Notes: a model not told the origin generated them from the letters alone. DNA of 64,000 nt from Sphingomonas koreensis (GCA_006438735.1 RCZF01000003.1:1-64000), one strand, 5' to 3'; positions 7,549-17,370 are shown, counted from the first letter of the stretch. Numbers and translations: made by a program.

Positions 7549-8643
7549 TTATAGCGTTACCCTTGCGCTTTCGGGCAGCGCAATGCCGCTCTGCGCTTCC
7601 GGCGCGCCCGGCCTGATCCACTGTGCATGGGCATGCGCGGTGGCGATCACGCTGCGTTCGGCGTCGCCCGGCCAGGTCCGCACGCTGACGATCTGCTCGC
7701 CCAGGCTGCGATCGGGCTCCATCGATACCCAGCCGAGTGGGCGATCGAGCTTGGCGCGCGCGCCTGCCGCGGCCATCGCCGCCCTGATCCGCCCGGCGGT
7801 CGGCTCGGGCAAATATTGCCAGACCACCGAATGCATCAGCACGCGGGTGACGCCTTCGGCCTGCGGCTCGGCGAGGCGCGCGTCGAGCCAGTCGGCGGCG
7901 TCGGCCTGCTCCAGCCGCACGCGCTTCTCGCGCATCATCGCGATCGCGCGGCGCACGCGGACCAGCCGCTCGGGCGCCTCGGGCCAGATATAGGCCGCCA
8001 GCCGCGCCTCGACCGCCGGATCGGTCGCGTCCATCGGCTGAATGTCGCAGCCGCGCACACCGACGATCTCGATCGACGCCGCGGCCGGCGGCCCGCGCCA
8101 TTCGGGTGTGATCGTCACCGGCGCGTCGACCGGGCCAACCGCCGTCCCGCCCAGATCGATTCGGTAGCGATCGATCAGCAGGTTCAATCCCGCGCTCGAT
8201 CCGATTTCGAGGATGTCGAGCTTCGGCCCAAAGCGCCGCGCCAGCTCGATCAGCCCGAGCATCAAGGCTGCCGATCGGCCCGGCTCATTGGTCTGCGGCG
8301 GGCCGTCGAGCCACGGCAGCAAGGCATCGTCGTGCCGCTGCAAGACCCTCAGCAGGGTGCTCGACACCTCAGCCGGATCGGTAACGGTGCCGGAAAAGAC
8401 GCGGGCGAGACCATCGTCCGCACCCGCCAGCACCAGCGCATGGAGCCCGCCGAGCAGCCGCAGCGGCAGCGCATCGCGGGTCGGTTCGCCCGGCCAATCG
8501 AGCACGCGCGCGCCGGTGCGGCTGTCGCGATTGAGCCCCGCCGCCAGCGCCGCGTTGATCCGGCCATAGATGGGCGCGGCGTTGCGCGCGCAATAATACT
8601 CCTGGATCGCGAACGCGCCGCGGTTGTTCTCTTCGCTCGCCAT
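7549..8643 (-). CDS. DUF2332 family protein
   Basis: The protein has 364 residues. The start is at 8643, with a ribosome site in GGGAGACAG just upstream. The sequence matches my memory of DUF2332: '[19 protein letters not shown]' at the N terminus, a central SAM-methyltransferase-like '[19 protein letters not shown]', and '[12 protein letters not shown]' further on. The glycine-rich loop suggests a Rossmann methyltransferase fold, but no substrate is known. It is soluble, without a signal peptide, and divergent from hisG. I am sure of the family and know nothing firm about function. Confidence 0.85.
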   Translation of the reverse strand: MASEENNRGAFAIQEYYCARNAAPIYGRINAALAAGLNRDSRTGARVLDWPGEPTRDALPLRLLGGLHALVLAGADDGLARVFSGTVTDPAEVSSTLLRVLQRHDDALLPWLDGPPQTNEPGRSAALMLGLIELARRFGPKLDILEIGSSAGLNLLIDRYRIDLGGTAVGPVDAPVTITPEWRGPPAAASIEIVGVRGCDIQPMDATDPAVEARLAAYIWPEAPERLVRVRRAIAMMREKRVRLEQADAADWLDARLAEPQAEGVTRVLMHSVVWQYLPEPTAGRIRAAMAAAGARAKLDRPLGWVSMEPDRSLGEQIVSVRTWPGDAERSVIATAHAHAQWIRPGAPEAQSGIALPESARVTL

Positions 8644-8708
8644 GTCTGTCTCCCTTTGGCCGACGCTTGTTGCTCCGCAGCGAACCCCCAAGTAAAGCCC
8701 CGCTGCCC

Positions 8709-9479
8709 ATGCCCGATCCGATCATCATCGCCGTCCCCAAGGGACGCATCCTCGATGAGGCGCTGCCGCTGCTGGCGCGCGCCGGGATCGAGCCCGAAGC
8801 GGCGTTCTCGGACGACGCCAGCCGCGCGCTGCGCTTCGCCACCAATCAGCCGCATATCGAGTTGATCCGCGTCCGCGCGTTCGATGTCGCGACCTTCGTC
8901 GCGCACGGCGCCGCGCAGCTCGGCATCGTCGGATCGGATGTGCTGATGGAATTCGACTATTCCGAGCTCTATGCGCCGGTCGATCTCGGCATCGGGCATT
9001 GCCGCCTGTCGGTCGCAGAACCCGCCGATATGGCCCAGACCGACGATCCGCGCGGCTGGAGCCACGTTCGGATCGCGACCAAATATCCCCACGTAACGAG
9101 CGCGCATTTCGAGGCGCGCGGCGTGCAGGCCGAATGCGTCAAGCTGAACGGCGCGATGGAACTGGCGCCGACGTTGGGCCTCGCGCCGCGGATCGTCGAT
9201 CTCGTGTCCTCGGGACGCACGCTCAAGGAAAACGGCCTCGTCGAAGTCGAGGTGATCGCCGAGATCACCAGCCGCCTGATCGTCAACCGCGCCGCGTTCA
9301 AGACGCGCGGCGAAGTGGTGCCGCTGGTCGAAGCGTTCCGGCGGGCGGTGAGCACCTCCCCCTCCCGCGTGCGGGGGGGGGCCGGGGGGTGGGCTCTCGA
9401 CCACGGCGAGCGCACCGAGCGTGGACCGCGCGAGCCCACCCCCAAGCCCTCCCGTAAACGGGAGGGGAGAAGCGCGTGA
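8709..9479 (+). CDS. hisG: ATP phosphoribosyltransferase, short form
   Basis: This enzyme performs the first step of histidine synthesis, joining ATP and PRPP. '[18 protein letters not shown]' (start), '[12 protein letters not shown]' with the substituted Leu, and '[20 protein letters not shown]' (PRPP loop) are clear. The conserved fold ends near residue 215 ('LVEAFRRAV'), as in HisG-S, which needs a HisZ partner that is not in this window. The last 40 or so residues are encoded by a palindromic repeat (9356-9468) and are Arg/Pro/Gly-rich, unlike any HisG tail I know. The stop overlaps the GTG start of hisD by 3 nt, so the two are co-translated. Confidence 0.95.
   Translation: MPDPIIIAVPKGRILDEALPLLARAGIEPEAAFSDDASRALRFATNQPHIELIRVRAFDVATFVAHGAAQLGIVGSDVLMEFDYSELYAPVDLGIGHCRLSVAEPADMAQTDDPRGWSHVRIATKYPHVTSAHFEARGVQAECVKLNGAMELAPTLGLAPRIVDLVSSGRTLKENGLVEVEVIAEITSRLIVNRAAFKTRGEVVPLVEAFRRAVSTSPSRVRGGAGGWALDHGERTERGPREPTPKPSRKREGRSA
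9356..9468. repeat. Palindromic repeat forming the hisG 3' end
   Basis: The left arm 9356-9396 and right arm 9432-9468 are imperfect inverted copies, sharing CTCCC-CTCCCG at the outside and GTGGGCTC/GAGCCCAC at the inside. Each arm is itself a hairpin (CTCCCG..CGGGAG on the right). The whole element is read as protein at the end of hisG. Confidence 0.75.
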
Positions 9480-10786
9480 TCACCCTCTCCACTTCCGCTC
9501 CCGGCTTCGCGCAGGATTTCACCGCGCTGGTCAACGCCCGTCGCGAAGCCGACGCCGATGTCGCCCGCGATGTGCGCCTGATCGTCGCCAGCGTTCGCGA
9601 CGAGGGTGACGGCGCGGTGCGCGCGTTCACCGAGAAGTTCGACGAGCACGATCTCGCCGAAACCGGCTGGCGGATCGAGCGCAGCGACTGCGTCGCGGCA
9701 CTGAACGCGCTTCCCAGCGACCTCCGCACCGCACTCGAACTCGCGCACGCCCGCATCACCGCCTATCACGAGAAGCAGCGCCCCGCCGACAGCGACGCCA
9801 CCGACGCCGCCGGCGTGCGCACCGGCGCGCGCTGGAACGCGGTCGATGCCGCCGGCATCTACGTCCCCGGCGGCCGCGCGGCCTATCCCTCCTCGGTGCT
9901 GATGAACGCGATCCCCGCGCGCGTCGCCGGGGTCGAGCGGCTGGTGATGGTCACGCCCACGCCCAAGGGCGAGATCAACCCGCTGGTGCTCGCGGCGGCC
10001 GAGCTCGCCGGGATCGACGAGATCTGGCGCGTCGGCGGCGCACAGGCGATCGCCGCGCTCGCCTACGGCACCGATCGGATCAAGCCGGTCGATGTCGTCA
10101 CCGGCCCCGGCAACGCCTGGGTCGCCGAGGCCAAGCGGCAGCTCTACGGCGTCGTCGGCATCGACATGGTGGCCGGCCCGTCCGAGATCGTCGTGATCGC
10201 CGATGGCAGGAACGACGCCGAATGGATCGCCGCCGATCTCTTGAGCCAATCCGAACACGATCCGACCAGCCAGTCGATCCTGTTCACCGACGATGCCGCC
10301 TTCGCCCGCGCCGTCGCGGACGCGGTCGATATCCAGATCGGCAGCCTCGATACGGCCAAGGTCGCCCGCGCCGCGTGGGATGCTAATGGCGCGATCATCG
10401 TCACCGCCACGCTCGACGAGACGATCCCGCTCGTCAACCGGCTCGCGCCCGAGCATCTCGAACTCGCGGTCGACGACCCGCAGGCGCTGTTCGATCAGGT
10501 CCGCCACGCCGGCTCGGTGTTCCTCGGCCGACACACCCCCGAGGCGGTCGGCGATTATGTCGCCGGCCCCAACCACGTCCTCCCCACCGGCCGCCGCGCG
10601 CGCTTCTCGAGCGGGCTGTCGGTGCTCGATTTCATGAAGCGCACCAGCTTTCTCGCGCTCGATCCCGCGTCGCTCGCTGAGGTCGGCCCCGCCGCGATCG
10701 CGCTCGCCGAAGCCGAAGGGCTCCCCGCTCACGCCCGATCGGTCGCCTTGCGGCTGGCGGGAGACCAACCGGAATTGAACCTATGA
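9476..10786 (+). CDS. hisD: Histidinol dehydrogenase
   Basis: The enzyme makes L-histidine from L-histidinol in two NAD-dependent, zinc-assisted oxidations. The 436-residue length is normal. Signature segments are '[20 protein letters not shown]', '[12 protein letters not shown]', '[10 protein letters not shown]', '[14 protein letters not shown]' and 'LAPEHLEL' (catalytic Glu-His). The start is GTG at 9476, overlapping the hisG stop. Its own stop overlaps nusB by 4 nt (ATGA), so hisG-hisD-nusB form one coupled operon. Confidence 0.96.
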   Translation: MITLSTSAPGFAQDFTALVNARREADADVARDVRLIVASVRDEGDGAVRAFTEKFDEHDLAETGWRIERSDCVAALNALPSDLRTALELAHARITAYHEKQRPADSDATDAAGVRTGARWNAVDAAGIYVPGGRAAYPSSVLMNAIPARVAGVERLVMVTPTPKGEINPLVLAAAELAGIDEIWRVGGAQAIAALAYGTDRIKPVDVVTGPGNAWVAEAKRQLYGVVGIDMVAGPSEIVVIADGRNDAEWIAADLLSQSEHDPTSQSILFTDDAAFARAVADAVDIQIGSLDTAKVARAAWDANGAIIVTATLDETIPLVNRLAPEHLELAVDDPQALFDQVRHAGSVFLGRHTPEAVGDYVAGPNHVLPTGRRARFSSGLSVLDFMKRTSFLALDPASLAEVGPAAIALAEAEGLPAHARSVALRLAGDQPELNL

Positions 10787-11241
10787 CCGCCCGAACCGCC
10801 GCCCGCTCCAAGGCCCGCGCCGCCGCGCGCCTCGCCGCCGTCCAGGCGCTGTATCAGCACGATATGGAGGGCACCGCGATGGCGCCGTTGCTCCACGAAT
10901 TCCACAATCACCGCCTCGGCGCGACGATCGACGATGTCGAATTCCACGAGGCCGACATCGACTTCTTCGACGATGTCGTCAGCGGCGCGATGGAACGAAG
11001 CGGCGAGCTCGACGCGCTGATTACCGGCAAGCTCGCGCGCGGCTGGAGCTTCGAGCGGCTCGACAAGCCGATGCGCCAGATCCTGCGCGCCGGCGCCTAC
11101 GAACTGATCGCGCGGCCCGACGTGCCGACCAAGACGGTGATCAGCGAATATCTCGACGTGGCCGACGCGTTCTACGACAAGCCGGAAAAAGGCTTCGTCA
11201 ACGGGCTGCTCGACGCGCTGGCGAAGGACGTGCGGGCGTAA
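10783..11241 (+). CDS. nusB: Transcription antitermination factor NusB
   Basis: The protein has 152 residues and is all helical. 'RSKARAAARLAAVQALYQHDM' at the N terminus and 'VPTKTVISEYLDVADAFYDKPEKGFVNGLL' in two adjoining conserved blocks near the C terminus are the NusB pattern. It binds boxA of rRNA transcripts together with NusE (S10). The start overlaps the hisD stop. In this order thiL usually follows nusB; here thiL is 2.9 kb away. Confidence 0.95.
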   Translation: MTARTAARSKARAAARLAAVQALYQHDMEGTAMAPLLHEFHNHRLGATIDDVEFHEADIDFFDDVVSGAMERSGELDALITGKLARGWSFERLDKPMRQILRAGAYELIARPDVPTKTVISEYLDVADAFYDKPEKGFVNGLLDALAKDVRA

Positions 11242-11243
11242 CC

Positions 11244-11435
11244 ATGGCTGAAGTCGTCAACCTCCGATTGGCGCGCAAGGTCAAGGCGCGGGCGGCGAAA
11301 GAGGCGCAAGCCAACACCAACCGCGCGGCGTTCGGCCGGACCAAGGCCGAGAAGAGCGCCGCGACGATCGAGGCGCAGCGAAACGCCAGTCTCCTGGATG
11401 GAGCGAAGCGCGACCACCGCCGCGACGACGGCTGA
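11244..11435 (+). CDS. DUF4169 family small basic protein
   Basis: The 63-residue protein is dominated by Lys, Arg and Ala. 'AEVVNLRLARKVKARAAKE', 'ANRAAFGRTKAEK' in slightly varied form (here NTNRAAFGRTKAEK) and 'LDGAKRD' are typical of DUF4169, which is found across alphaproteobacteria. It begins 2 nt after nusB and belongs to that operon. The function is unknown; the basic helical character would suit nucleic-acid or ribosome contact, which is speculation. Confidence 0.85.
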   Translation: MAEVVNLRLARKVKARAAKEAQANTNRAAFGRTKAEKSAATIEAQRNASLLDGAKRDHRRDDG

Positions 11436-11503
11436 CGCCTCCGACATCGGACGTTGAAACCGTTTCCTTGACGCCTGATAGCGGTCTTAAGCTATGAATC
11501 TGG

Positions 11504-12004
11504 ATGATGTTGATACGACAGGAACAACAAAGCGATCATGACGCAATCGCTTACGTCACGGCGGAAGCCTTCGCCGGTGCGGAACATAGCGACCAGTCCG
11601 AACCGGAAATCATCGCGAGATTGCGCACGGCCGGCGCCCTCACGATTTCGCTGGTAGCGATTGAAGGCGATACCACTGCCGGACACGTCGCCTTTTCACC
11701 TGTGACGATCAACGGCGCCGATCGCGGTTGGTTCGGGCTTGGTCCGGTGTCAGTCAAACCCGACCAACAGGGAAAGGGCATTGGCACCGCTTTGATCGAA
11801 CATGGGCTTGAGCAACTGCGTTCCCAAAGTGCTGCCGGATGCGTGGTTCTAGGTGATCCCGCTTACTATCGTCGTTTCGGTTTCGAGCATGACGTTGGCC
11901 TGCGTTATGAGGGACCACCACCGGAATACTTTATGCGTATGAACCTCGCTGCAGGTGAGACGCCGACAGGTCGCGTCGATTACGCGCCGGCCTTTACCGG
12001 TTAA
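11504..12004 (+). CDS. GNAT-family N-acetyltransferase
   Basis: The protein has 166 residues. The acetyl-CoA loop 'LGPVSVKPDQQGKGIGTALIEHGL' (Q-x-x-G-x-G) and the following 'VLGDPAYYRRFGFEHD' place it in the GNAT subgroup often written YhbS-like. The acceptor is unknown. Its GC content is visibly lower than the flanking nusB and methyltransferase genes, and together with the next gene it separates nusB from thiL, so it may be a later insertion. Two consecutive ATGs (11504, 11507) are possible starts. Confidence 0.88.
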   Translation: MMLIRQEQQSDHDAIAYVTAEAFAGAEHSDQSEPEIIARLRTAGALTISLVAIEGDTTAGHVAFSPVTINGADRGWFGLGPVSVKPDQQGKGIGTALIEHGLEQLRSQSAAGCVVLGDPAYYRRFGFEHDVGLRYEGPPPEYFMRMNLAAGETPTGRVDYAPAFTG

Positions 12005-12063
12005 GCCGGTTCGGCGTTCGTGAGAAGATTGCCAGGTCCACGGGGCGGAGGCATGATCCTGTC

Positions 12064-12750
12064 ATGCGAACAAGGATCAAAGTGTGCTGCATTTCCTCCC
12101 CGGAGGAGGCGCAAATAGCGGTAAGGGCGGGAGCCGATGCCTTGGGGCTGGTGGCGCGTATGCCGTCCGGACCCGGCCCCATTCCCGACGAAATGATCGC
12201 CGAGATAACTGCGAGCGTTCCGCCGCCAGTGGCGACCTTTCTTCTCACCTCCGAGACAACAGCCGAGGCTATCTCGGCACACGTCCGGGCAACCAACCCT
12301 TCAACTGTCCAAGTCGTGTCCCACATTGATCCTGCGGAATCCGAGAAGCTGGCGTTGCTTGAACCGCATGTGCGCCGCGTTCAGGTCATCCACGTTGAGG
12401 GACGGGACGCGCTGGGCATGATCCCGGCCTACAGTCCTCATGTACACGCGTTCCTGCTCGATTCAGGCAGGCCCAATGCCGTGATCGCGGAGCTTGGCGG
12501 AACGGGCCGATCGCATGATTGGGAGATCAGCGCCGCGTTCGTGCAAGCAAGCAAAAAGCCGGTTTTTCTGGCCGGGGGGCTTTACCCCAACAATGTAGGC
12601 GAAGCGATCAGGCAGGTTCGCCCTTACAGTCTCGATCTATGCTCCGGGGTTCGCACTGACGGACAACTCGATTCTGCCAAGTTGCGGGCATTCGTATTGG
12701 CTGTCGAGCGCGCTGACGCCGCCTTGCTCCATACGAGGCCAGGGCATTAA
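12064..12750 (+). CDS. TrpF-like phosphoribosylanthranilate isomerase paralogue
   Basis: The 228-residue (beta/alpha)8 protein resembles TrpF: 'IKVCCISSPEEAQIAVRAGADALGLV' corresponds to KICGI-with-catalytic-Cys, 'FLLDSGRPNAVIAELGGTGRSHDW' to the catalytic Asp strand and phosphate loop, and 'FLAGGLYPNNVGEAI' and 'LDLCSGVRTDGQLDSAKL' to the C-terminal phosphate-binding half. Differences from standard TrpF are CCIS instead of CGIT and LDLCSG instead of VDVSSG. It stands alone, without trpB/trpA, in lower-GC DNA. It could be a true isomerase or a relative with another substrate. Confidence 0.75.
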   Translation: MRTRIKVCCISSPEEAQIAVRAGADALGLVARMPSGPGPIPDEMIAEITASVPPPVATFLLTSETTAEAISAHVRATNPSTVQVVSHIDPAESEKLALLEPHVRRVQVIHVEGRDALGMIPAYSPHVHAFLLDSGRPNAVIAELGGTGRSHDWEISAAFVQASKKPVFLAGGLYPNNVGEAIRQVRPYSLDLCSGVRTDGQLDSAKLRAFVLAVERADAALLHTRPGH

Positions 12751-12870
12751 TCGGGTAAGACCGTTTCTTCACCATTATCGTTGAGCAAGGATGCCGACGC
12801 GTCACGATGGCAGCTAGCGCCCCCCGTCTCCTGGAACCTGCCCGTCCGCTAACCACGCAATTCCAGCCGC

Positions 12871-13947
12871 TCACCGCGCCTGCAGCACCATATTGAATGG
12901 CCCTTCCGCGGCGCGCGTCACGCGCTCGAATCCGCCGTCCATGATCACCGCGCGCAGCTTGGTCTCGCCCGCCTGTGCGCCGAGCGCTTCGCCGACTTCC
13001 TGATCGAGCGAGGTCGGCACGCAGATCATCGTCGAGGCGTTGTAGTAAAGCCGGCCGACCGGGTTCAGATTGCCTTGCGGATCGTCGCTCGCGATCGGCT
13101 CGACGATCATCCAGCTGCCCTCGGGCGCCAGCATCTTGCGCATATGGCGCGCGCAGCCGCGCGGATCGCCCATGTCGTGCAGGCAATCGAACATCGTGAT
13201 CAAATCGAAATCCTTCTCGGCGATCTCCTTCGCCGGGGTCGCCTCGAAGCGGACGCGGTCGCTCAGCCCATGCTCGGCGGCGTGGCGGCGGGCTTGCTCG
13301 ATCGAGGGTTCGTGGAAATCGAAGCCGACGAATTCGCTGTCGGGATAGGCCGTCGCCATCAGCAGCGTCGAAAAGCCGACGCCGCAGCCGACGTCGGCCA
13401 CCTTGGCGCCGGCCTTGAGCCGCGCCTCGACGCCGTCGAGCGCCGGAATCCAGGCCTGGACGATATTGTTGACGTAACCCGGCCGGAAGAACTGGCCGGT
13501 CGCGCAGAACAGGCAGCCGGCGTGATCGCCCCAGCGCACGCCCGATCCTTTGCGGAAGCATTCCTCCACCTTGTCCTCGGCCTCGACCATCGCCGCGGCC
13601 ATCTCGAACGCGCCGGCGAGATAGACCGGGCTGTCACGGTTGACGAACACCATCGCCTGTTCGGGGTTGAGGCTGAACCGCCCGCTCGCCGCATCGAAAT
13701 CGACATAGCCATTGGCCGCCTGCGCCATCGCCCATTCGCGGACGTAGCGTTCGTGCAGGCCGCCGGCGCGGTCGGCGAGCTCGGCCGCGGTGGCGGGCCC
13801 CTGATCGAGCGCGACGAACAGGCCCAGCCGCATGCCCAGCCGCACCGTCGGCACGCTCATCGCGCCGCCGAGATCGCCGAGCATCTTGCCGACGAACGCG
13901 TGGAGTTTGTCCTGATCGATTGCCGCCATGCCCAGTTCCTTGCCCAT
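12871..13947 (-). CDS. Class I SAM-dependent methyltransferase
   Basis: The protein has 358 residues. An N-terminal winged-helix-like dimerisation part ('ATAAELADRAGGLHERYVREWAMAQA') precedes a Rossmann methyltransferase domain with motif I 'GAKVADVGCGVGFSTLLMA' and the acidic end of strand 2 'EFVGFDFHEPSIEQARR'. The layout is that of small-molecule methyltransferases with an N-terminal HTH-like domain. The substrate is unknown. The gene is transcribed against its neighbours and sits between the lower-GC insert and thiL. The ATG at 13947 or the inner one at 13929 (MAAIDQ) could start it. Confidence 0.85.
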   Translation of the reverse strand: MGKELGMAAIDQDKLHAFVGKMLGDLGGAMSVPTVRLGMRLGLFVALDQGPATAAELADRAGGLHERYVREWAMAQAANGYVDFDAASGRFSLNPEQAMVFVNRDSPVYLAGAFEMAAAMVEAEDKVEECFRKGSGVRWGDHAGCLFCATGQFFRPGYVNNIVQAWIPALDGVEARLKAGAKVADVGCGVGFSTLLMATAYPDSEFVGFDFHEPSIEQARRHAAEHGLSDRVRFEATPAKEIAEKDFDLITMFDCLHDMGDPRGCARHMRKMLAPEGSWMIVEPIASDDPQGNLNPVGRLYYNASTMICVPTSLDQEVGEALGAQAGETKLRAVIMDGGFERVTRAAEGPFNMVLQAR

Positions 13948-14104
13948 GAGAGAGCGGCCCTGTGCGTCTGCGCGCGTTGCGGCAGGCTATAGCACGATCG
14001 CGATCGCTTGAGGAGCCGTGCCAAGGCACGGAGCCGGCTGGGTTTTGTTCGGAGACGATGACGAGCGATAGCAATCACGCGCCGACTCGGCCTAAACGAC
14101 GCGC

Positions 14105-15115
14105 ATGACCGAAGCCGAGTTTCTCGCCGCGCTGCGCACGCTGCCGCTCCATGCCGGTGCGCAGGACTTGCGCGACGATAGCGCGCGGCTCGGCGAGCTG
14201 GTCCTAACCACCGATACGATCGTCGAGGGCGTGCATTACCTCGCCGGGGATCCGTCGGGCGATGTCGCGTGGAAGCTGCTGGCAGTGAACCTCTCCGATC
14301 TCGCCGCCAAGGGCGCGGTGGCCGAGGGCGTCTTGCTCAACTATCCGCTCAGGGCCAGTTCCCCGGCGCAGGCCGGGGCCCCGTTGGGGGACGAATATGG
14401 TGAAGGGCAGCACGCCGTTACCTCGGCCTTCCCAACTGGGCCCCGGCCTTCGCCGGGGAACATATCAAAAGGCTGGGACGCCGCTTTCCTCGCCGGCCTG
14501 TCCGCCGCTCTCACCCGCTTCGCCTGCCCGCTGCTTGGCGGCGATACCGTGTCGCTGCCGGCGGACGCACCGCGCGTGATCACACTCACCGCGATCGGCC
14601 GCGCCGCCGCACCGCCCGCGCGCTCCGGAGCGCAGGCCGGCGACGCGCTCTACGTCACCGGCACGATCGGCGACGCCGGCGCGGGGCTGCGCATCGCGCG
14701 CGGCGAGCCCGGCCCGGCCGCGCTGCTTTGCGCCTATCGAAGGCCGCAGCCGCGCCTCGCCGAAGGCCGCGCGCTCACGCCGGTCGCCCACGCGATGATG
14801 GACGTCTCCGACGGGCTGCTGATCGACGCCGCGCGCATGGCCGAGGCGAGCAGCCTCGCGCTGACGATCGATCTCGCCGCCGTTCCGCTGTCGGCGGAAT
14901 ACCGCGCCTTCGCCGGCGATGACCGCCCCGCCCGCCTTGCCGCCGCCACCGCGGGCGACGATTACCAGCTGCTGTTCGCCGCGCCGGAAGATTTCACGCC
15001 GCCGGTTGCCGCCACCTGCATCGGCCGCTTTGCGCCCGGCGACGGCCTCACGCTCACCGATGCCGGCGAAGCCATCGCGCTTCCTGCGTCGCTCGGCTTT
15101 ACCCACGGCGCTTGA
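14105..15115 (+). CDS. thiL: Thiamine-monophosphate kinase with an internal repeat-encoded insert
   Basis: The enzyme phosphorylates thiamine monophosphate to the diphosphate with ATP. 'LRDDSARLGELVLTTDTIVEGVHY', 'KLLAVNLSDLAAKGA', 'LLGGDTVS', 'MMDVSDGLLIDAARMA' and 'AATAGDDYQLLFA' are the expected ThiL/PurM-fold motifs, read in adjoining blocks. Between 'LLNYPL' and 'GWDAAFLAGLSAAL', where homologues have only a few residues, about 40 residues are encoded by a 104-bp palindromic element (14358-14461) without breaking the frame. The insert lies between the DLAAKGA helix and the next helix, far from the nucleotide motifs, so the enzyme may still work. Confidence 0.93.
   Translation: MTEAEFLAALRTLPLHAGAQDLRDDSARLGELVLTTDTIVEGVHYLAGDPSGDVAWKLLAVNLSDLAAKGAVAEGVLLNYPLRASSPAQAGAPLGDEYGEGQHAVTSAFPTGPRPSPGNISKGWDAAFLAGLSAALTRFACPLLGGDTVSLPADAPRVITLTAIGRAAAPPARSGAQAGDALYVTGTIGDAGAGLRIARGEPGPAALLCAYRRPQPRLAEGRALTPVAHAMMDVSDGLLIDAARMAEASSLALTIDLAAVPLSAEYRAFAGDDRPARLAAATAGDDYQLLFAAPEDFTPPVAATCIGRFAPGDGLTLTDAGEAIALPASLGFTHGA
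14358..14461. repeat. 104-bp palindromic element inside thiL
   Basis: The left arm 14358-14388 and right arm 14431-14461 are 31-nt inverted copies matching at 29 positions, separated by 42 bp. Each arm also folds on itself (CCCCGGC-GCA-GGCCGGGG type). The same architecture occurs at 35136-35222. The element is translated in frame within thiL. Confidence 0.85.
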
Positions 15116-15216
15116 GCCGCTTGCGCTAACTCCGCGCCGCCGATAGCGTCCGCCGCACAAGTCACGGAGGCGTTTGCGAGCACCAGTCCTCCGGACGAAG
15201 CAGGAAGGGATTGCGC

Positions 15217-17370
15217 ATGACGTTTGTCTATGCCGCCATAATTTGCGGCCTGATCGCGGTAGTCTACGGCTTTATCACCAGTCAGCAGGTGCTGCGCGCG
15301 TCCGCCGGCGACAGCAGGATGCAGGACATCGCCGCCGCCATCCAGGAAGGCGCCAAGGCCTATCTCAGCCGGCAATATACCACCATCGCAATCGTCGGCG
15401 TGATCGTCGCGGTGATCCTGTTCCTGACGCTCGGCCTGATCTCCACCGTCGGCTTCGCGATCGGCGCGATCCTCTCGGGCGTCGCCGGCTTCGTCGGCAT
15501 GAACATTTCGGTGCGCGCCAACGTCCGCACCGCCGAGGCCGCACGCAGCTCGCTGCAGGGCGGGCTCACCATCGCCTTCCGCTCGGGCGCGATCACCGGC
15601 ATGCTCGTCGCCGGGCTCGGCCTGCTCGCGATCTCGGGCTTCTTCTGGTATTTGACCGGCCCTGCCGGCCATGCTCCCAATGACCGGATCATCACCGAAT
15701 CGCTCACCGCGCTGGCGTTCGGCGCGTCGCTCATTTCGATCTTCGCACGCCTCGGCGGCGGCATCTTCACCAAGGCCGCCGACGTCGGCGCCGATCTGGT
15801 CGGCAAGGTCGAGGCCGGCATCCCCGAAGACGATCCCCGCAACCCCGCCACGATCGCCGATAACGTCGGCGACAATGTCGGCGATTGCGCCGGCATGGCG
15901 GCCGATCTGTTCGAAACCTATGTCGTGACGCTCGGCGTGACGATGATCTCGATCGCGCTGCTGTTGCCGCACGCCGACAATCTGTTCGAACTGATGGCGC
16001 TGCCGTTGGTCGTCGGCGGCGTGTGCATCATCACCTCGATCATTGGCACCTATATGGTGCGGCTCGGCGGCGGCTCGATCATGGGCGCGCTTTACAAGGG
16101 CTTCTTCACCACGCTCATCCTCTCGGCCGTCGCGATTTTCGGCGCGACCAAATGGGTGCTCGGCGATCTCAATGCGCCGATCGGGACGAACACCTTCCTC
16201 GATCCCGGCGGCGCGATCGGCCAGACCGCCTCAGGCCTCGGCGGCATCACCGGCATGAGCCTCGTTTATTGCATGATGATCGGCCTGGTCGTCACCGCGC
16301 TCTTGGTGTGGATCACCGAATATTACACCGGCACCAACCACCGCCCGGTGCGCTCGATCGCCAAGGCTTCGGAAACCGGCCACGGCACCAACGTCATCCA
16401 GGGCCTCGCGATCAGCCTTGAATCGACTGCCCTGCCCACCCTCGTCATCGTCGTCGGCATCGTCGCCAGCTACATCCTGACCAACAGCGTCATCGGCATC
16501 GCCTTCGCCGCGACCGCGATGCTGGCGCTCGCCGGCATGGTGGTGGCGCTCGACGCCTACGGCCCGGTCACCGACAATGCCGGCGGCATCGCCGAAATGG
16601 CCGGCCTGCCCGAGGATGTACGCGGCCGCACCGATGCGCTCGATGCGGTCGGCAACACCACCAAGGCGGTGACCAAGGGCTATGCGATCGGCTCCGCCGC
16701 GCTTGCCGCCCTGGTGCTGTTCGGCGCCTATACCAGCGACCTCAAGACCGACTTCCCCGATCTCGTCGTCGATTTCTCGCTGAGCAATCCGTACGTTATC
16801 GTCGGGCTGCTATTGGGCGCGATGCTCCCGTTCATCTTCGGCGCGTTCGGCATGACCGCGGTCGGCCGCGCGGCCGGCGCGGTGGTCGAGGAAGTGCGCG
16901 GCCAGTTCCGCGATAATCCCGGCATCATGGCGGGCACCAGCCGGCCTAATTACGGCCGGACGGTCGATCTCGTCACCAAGGCGGCGATCCGCGAGATGAT
17001 CGTGCCCAGCCTGCTCCCGGTGCTGTCGCCGATCGTGGTCTATTTCGTCATCGCCGCGGTGGCGGGCCAGGCAAGCGCCTTCGCCTCGGTCGGCGCGATG
17101 CTGCTCGGCGTGATCGTCTCGGGGTTGTTCGTCGCGATCTCGATGACCTCGGGCGGCGGCGCGTGGGACAATGCCAAGAAATATATCGAGGACGGCAATC
17201 ACGGCGGCAAGGGCAGCGAAGCCCACAAGGCCGCGGTGACGGGCGATACGGTCGGCGATCCCTACAAGGACACGGCGGGCCCGGCGGTCAATCCGATGAT
17301 CAAGATCACCAATATCGTGGCTCTCCTCCTTCTCGCAGCCCTCGCCGCCCATTCGGGCGTCGCGGGCTGA
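15217..17370 (+). CDS. hppA: Membrane-bound proton-translocating pyrophosphatase (K+-independent type)
   Basis: The protein has 717 residues and about 16 membrane spans. It couples pyrophosphate hydrolysis to proton export across the inner membrane. The substrate site is complete: '[16 protein letters not shown]', '[20 protein letters not shown]' and '[14 protein letters not shown]', with further Asp-rich segments such as '[18 protein letters not shown]' and '[10 protein letters not shown]'. The Lys in '[16 protein letters not shown]' (near residue 480) is the residue that makes the enzyme potassium-independent; potassium-dependent forms have Ala. I chose ATG 15217, which follows AGGAAGGGA, over TTG 15211. 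Confidence 0.96.
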   Translation: MTFVYAAIICGLIAVVYGFITSQQVLRASAGDSRMQDIAAAIQEGAKAYLSRQYTTIAIVGVIVAVILFLTLGLISTVGFAIGAILSGVAGFVGMNISVRANVRTAEAARSSLQGGLTIAFRSGAITGMLVAGLGLLAISGFFWYLTGPAGHAPNDRIITESLTALAFGASLISIFARLGGGIFTKAADVGADLVGKVEAGIPEDDPRNPATIADNVGDNVGDCAGMAADLFETYVVTLGVTMISIALLLPHADNLFELMALPLVVGGVCIITSIIGTYMVRLGGGSIMGALYKGFFTTLILSAVAIFGATKWVLGDLNAPIGTNTFLDPGGAIGQTASGLGGITGMSLVYCMMIGLVVTALLVWITEYYTGTNHRPVRSIAKASETGHGTNVIQGLAISLESTALPTLVIVVGIVASYILTNSVIGIAFAATAMLALAGMVVALDAYGPVTDNAGGIAEMAGLPEDVRGRTDALDAVGNTTKAVTKGYAIGSAALAALVLFGAYTSDLKTDFPDLVVDFSLSNPYVIVGLLLGAMLPFIFGAFGMTAVGRAAGAVVEEVRGQFRDNPGIMAGTSRPNYGRTVDLVTKAAIREMIVPSLLPVLSPIVVYFVIAAVAGQASAFASVGAMLLGVIVSGLFVAISMTSGGGAWDNAKKYIEDGNHGGKGSEAHKAAVTGDTVGDPYKDTAGPAVNPMIKITNIVALLLLAALAAHSGVAG

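Noticed and set aside
7347-7616. An open frame of 89 codons on the plus strand as a gene
   Set aside because: It spans the 17-bp repeat, lacks a ribosome site and its residue composition is unlike a protein; it also runs into the end of the DUF2332 gene.
8969-10768. Long open frame opposite hisG/hisD
   Set aside because: Antisense frames stay open by chance in very GC-rich genes; hisG and hisD carry clear motifs on the other strand.
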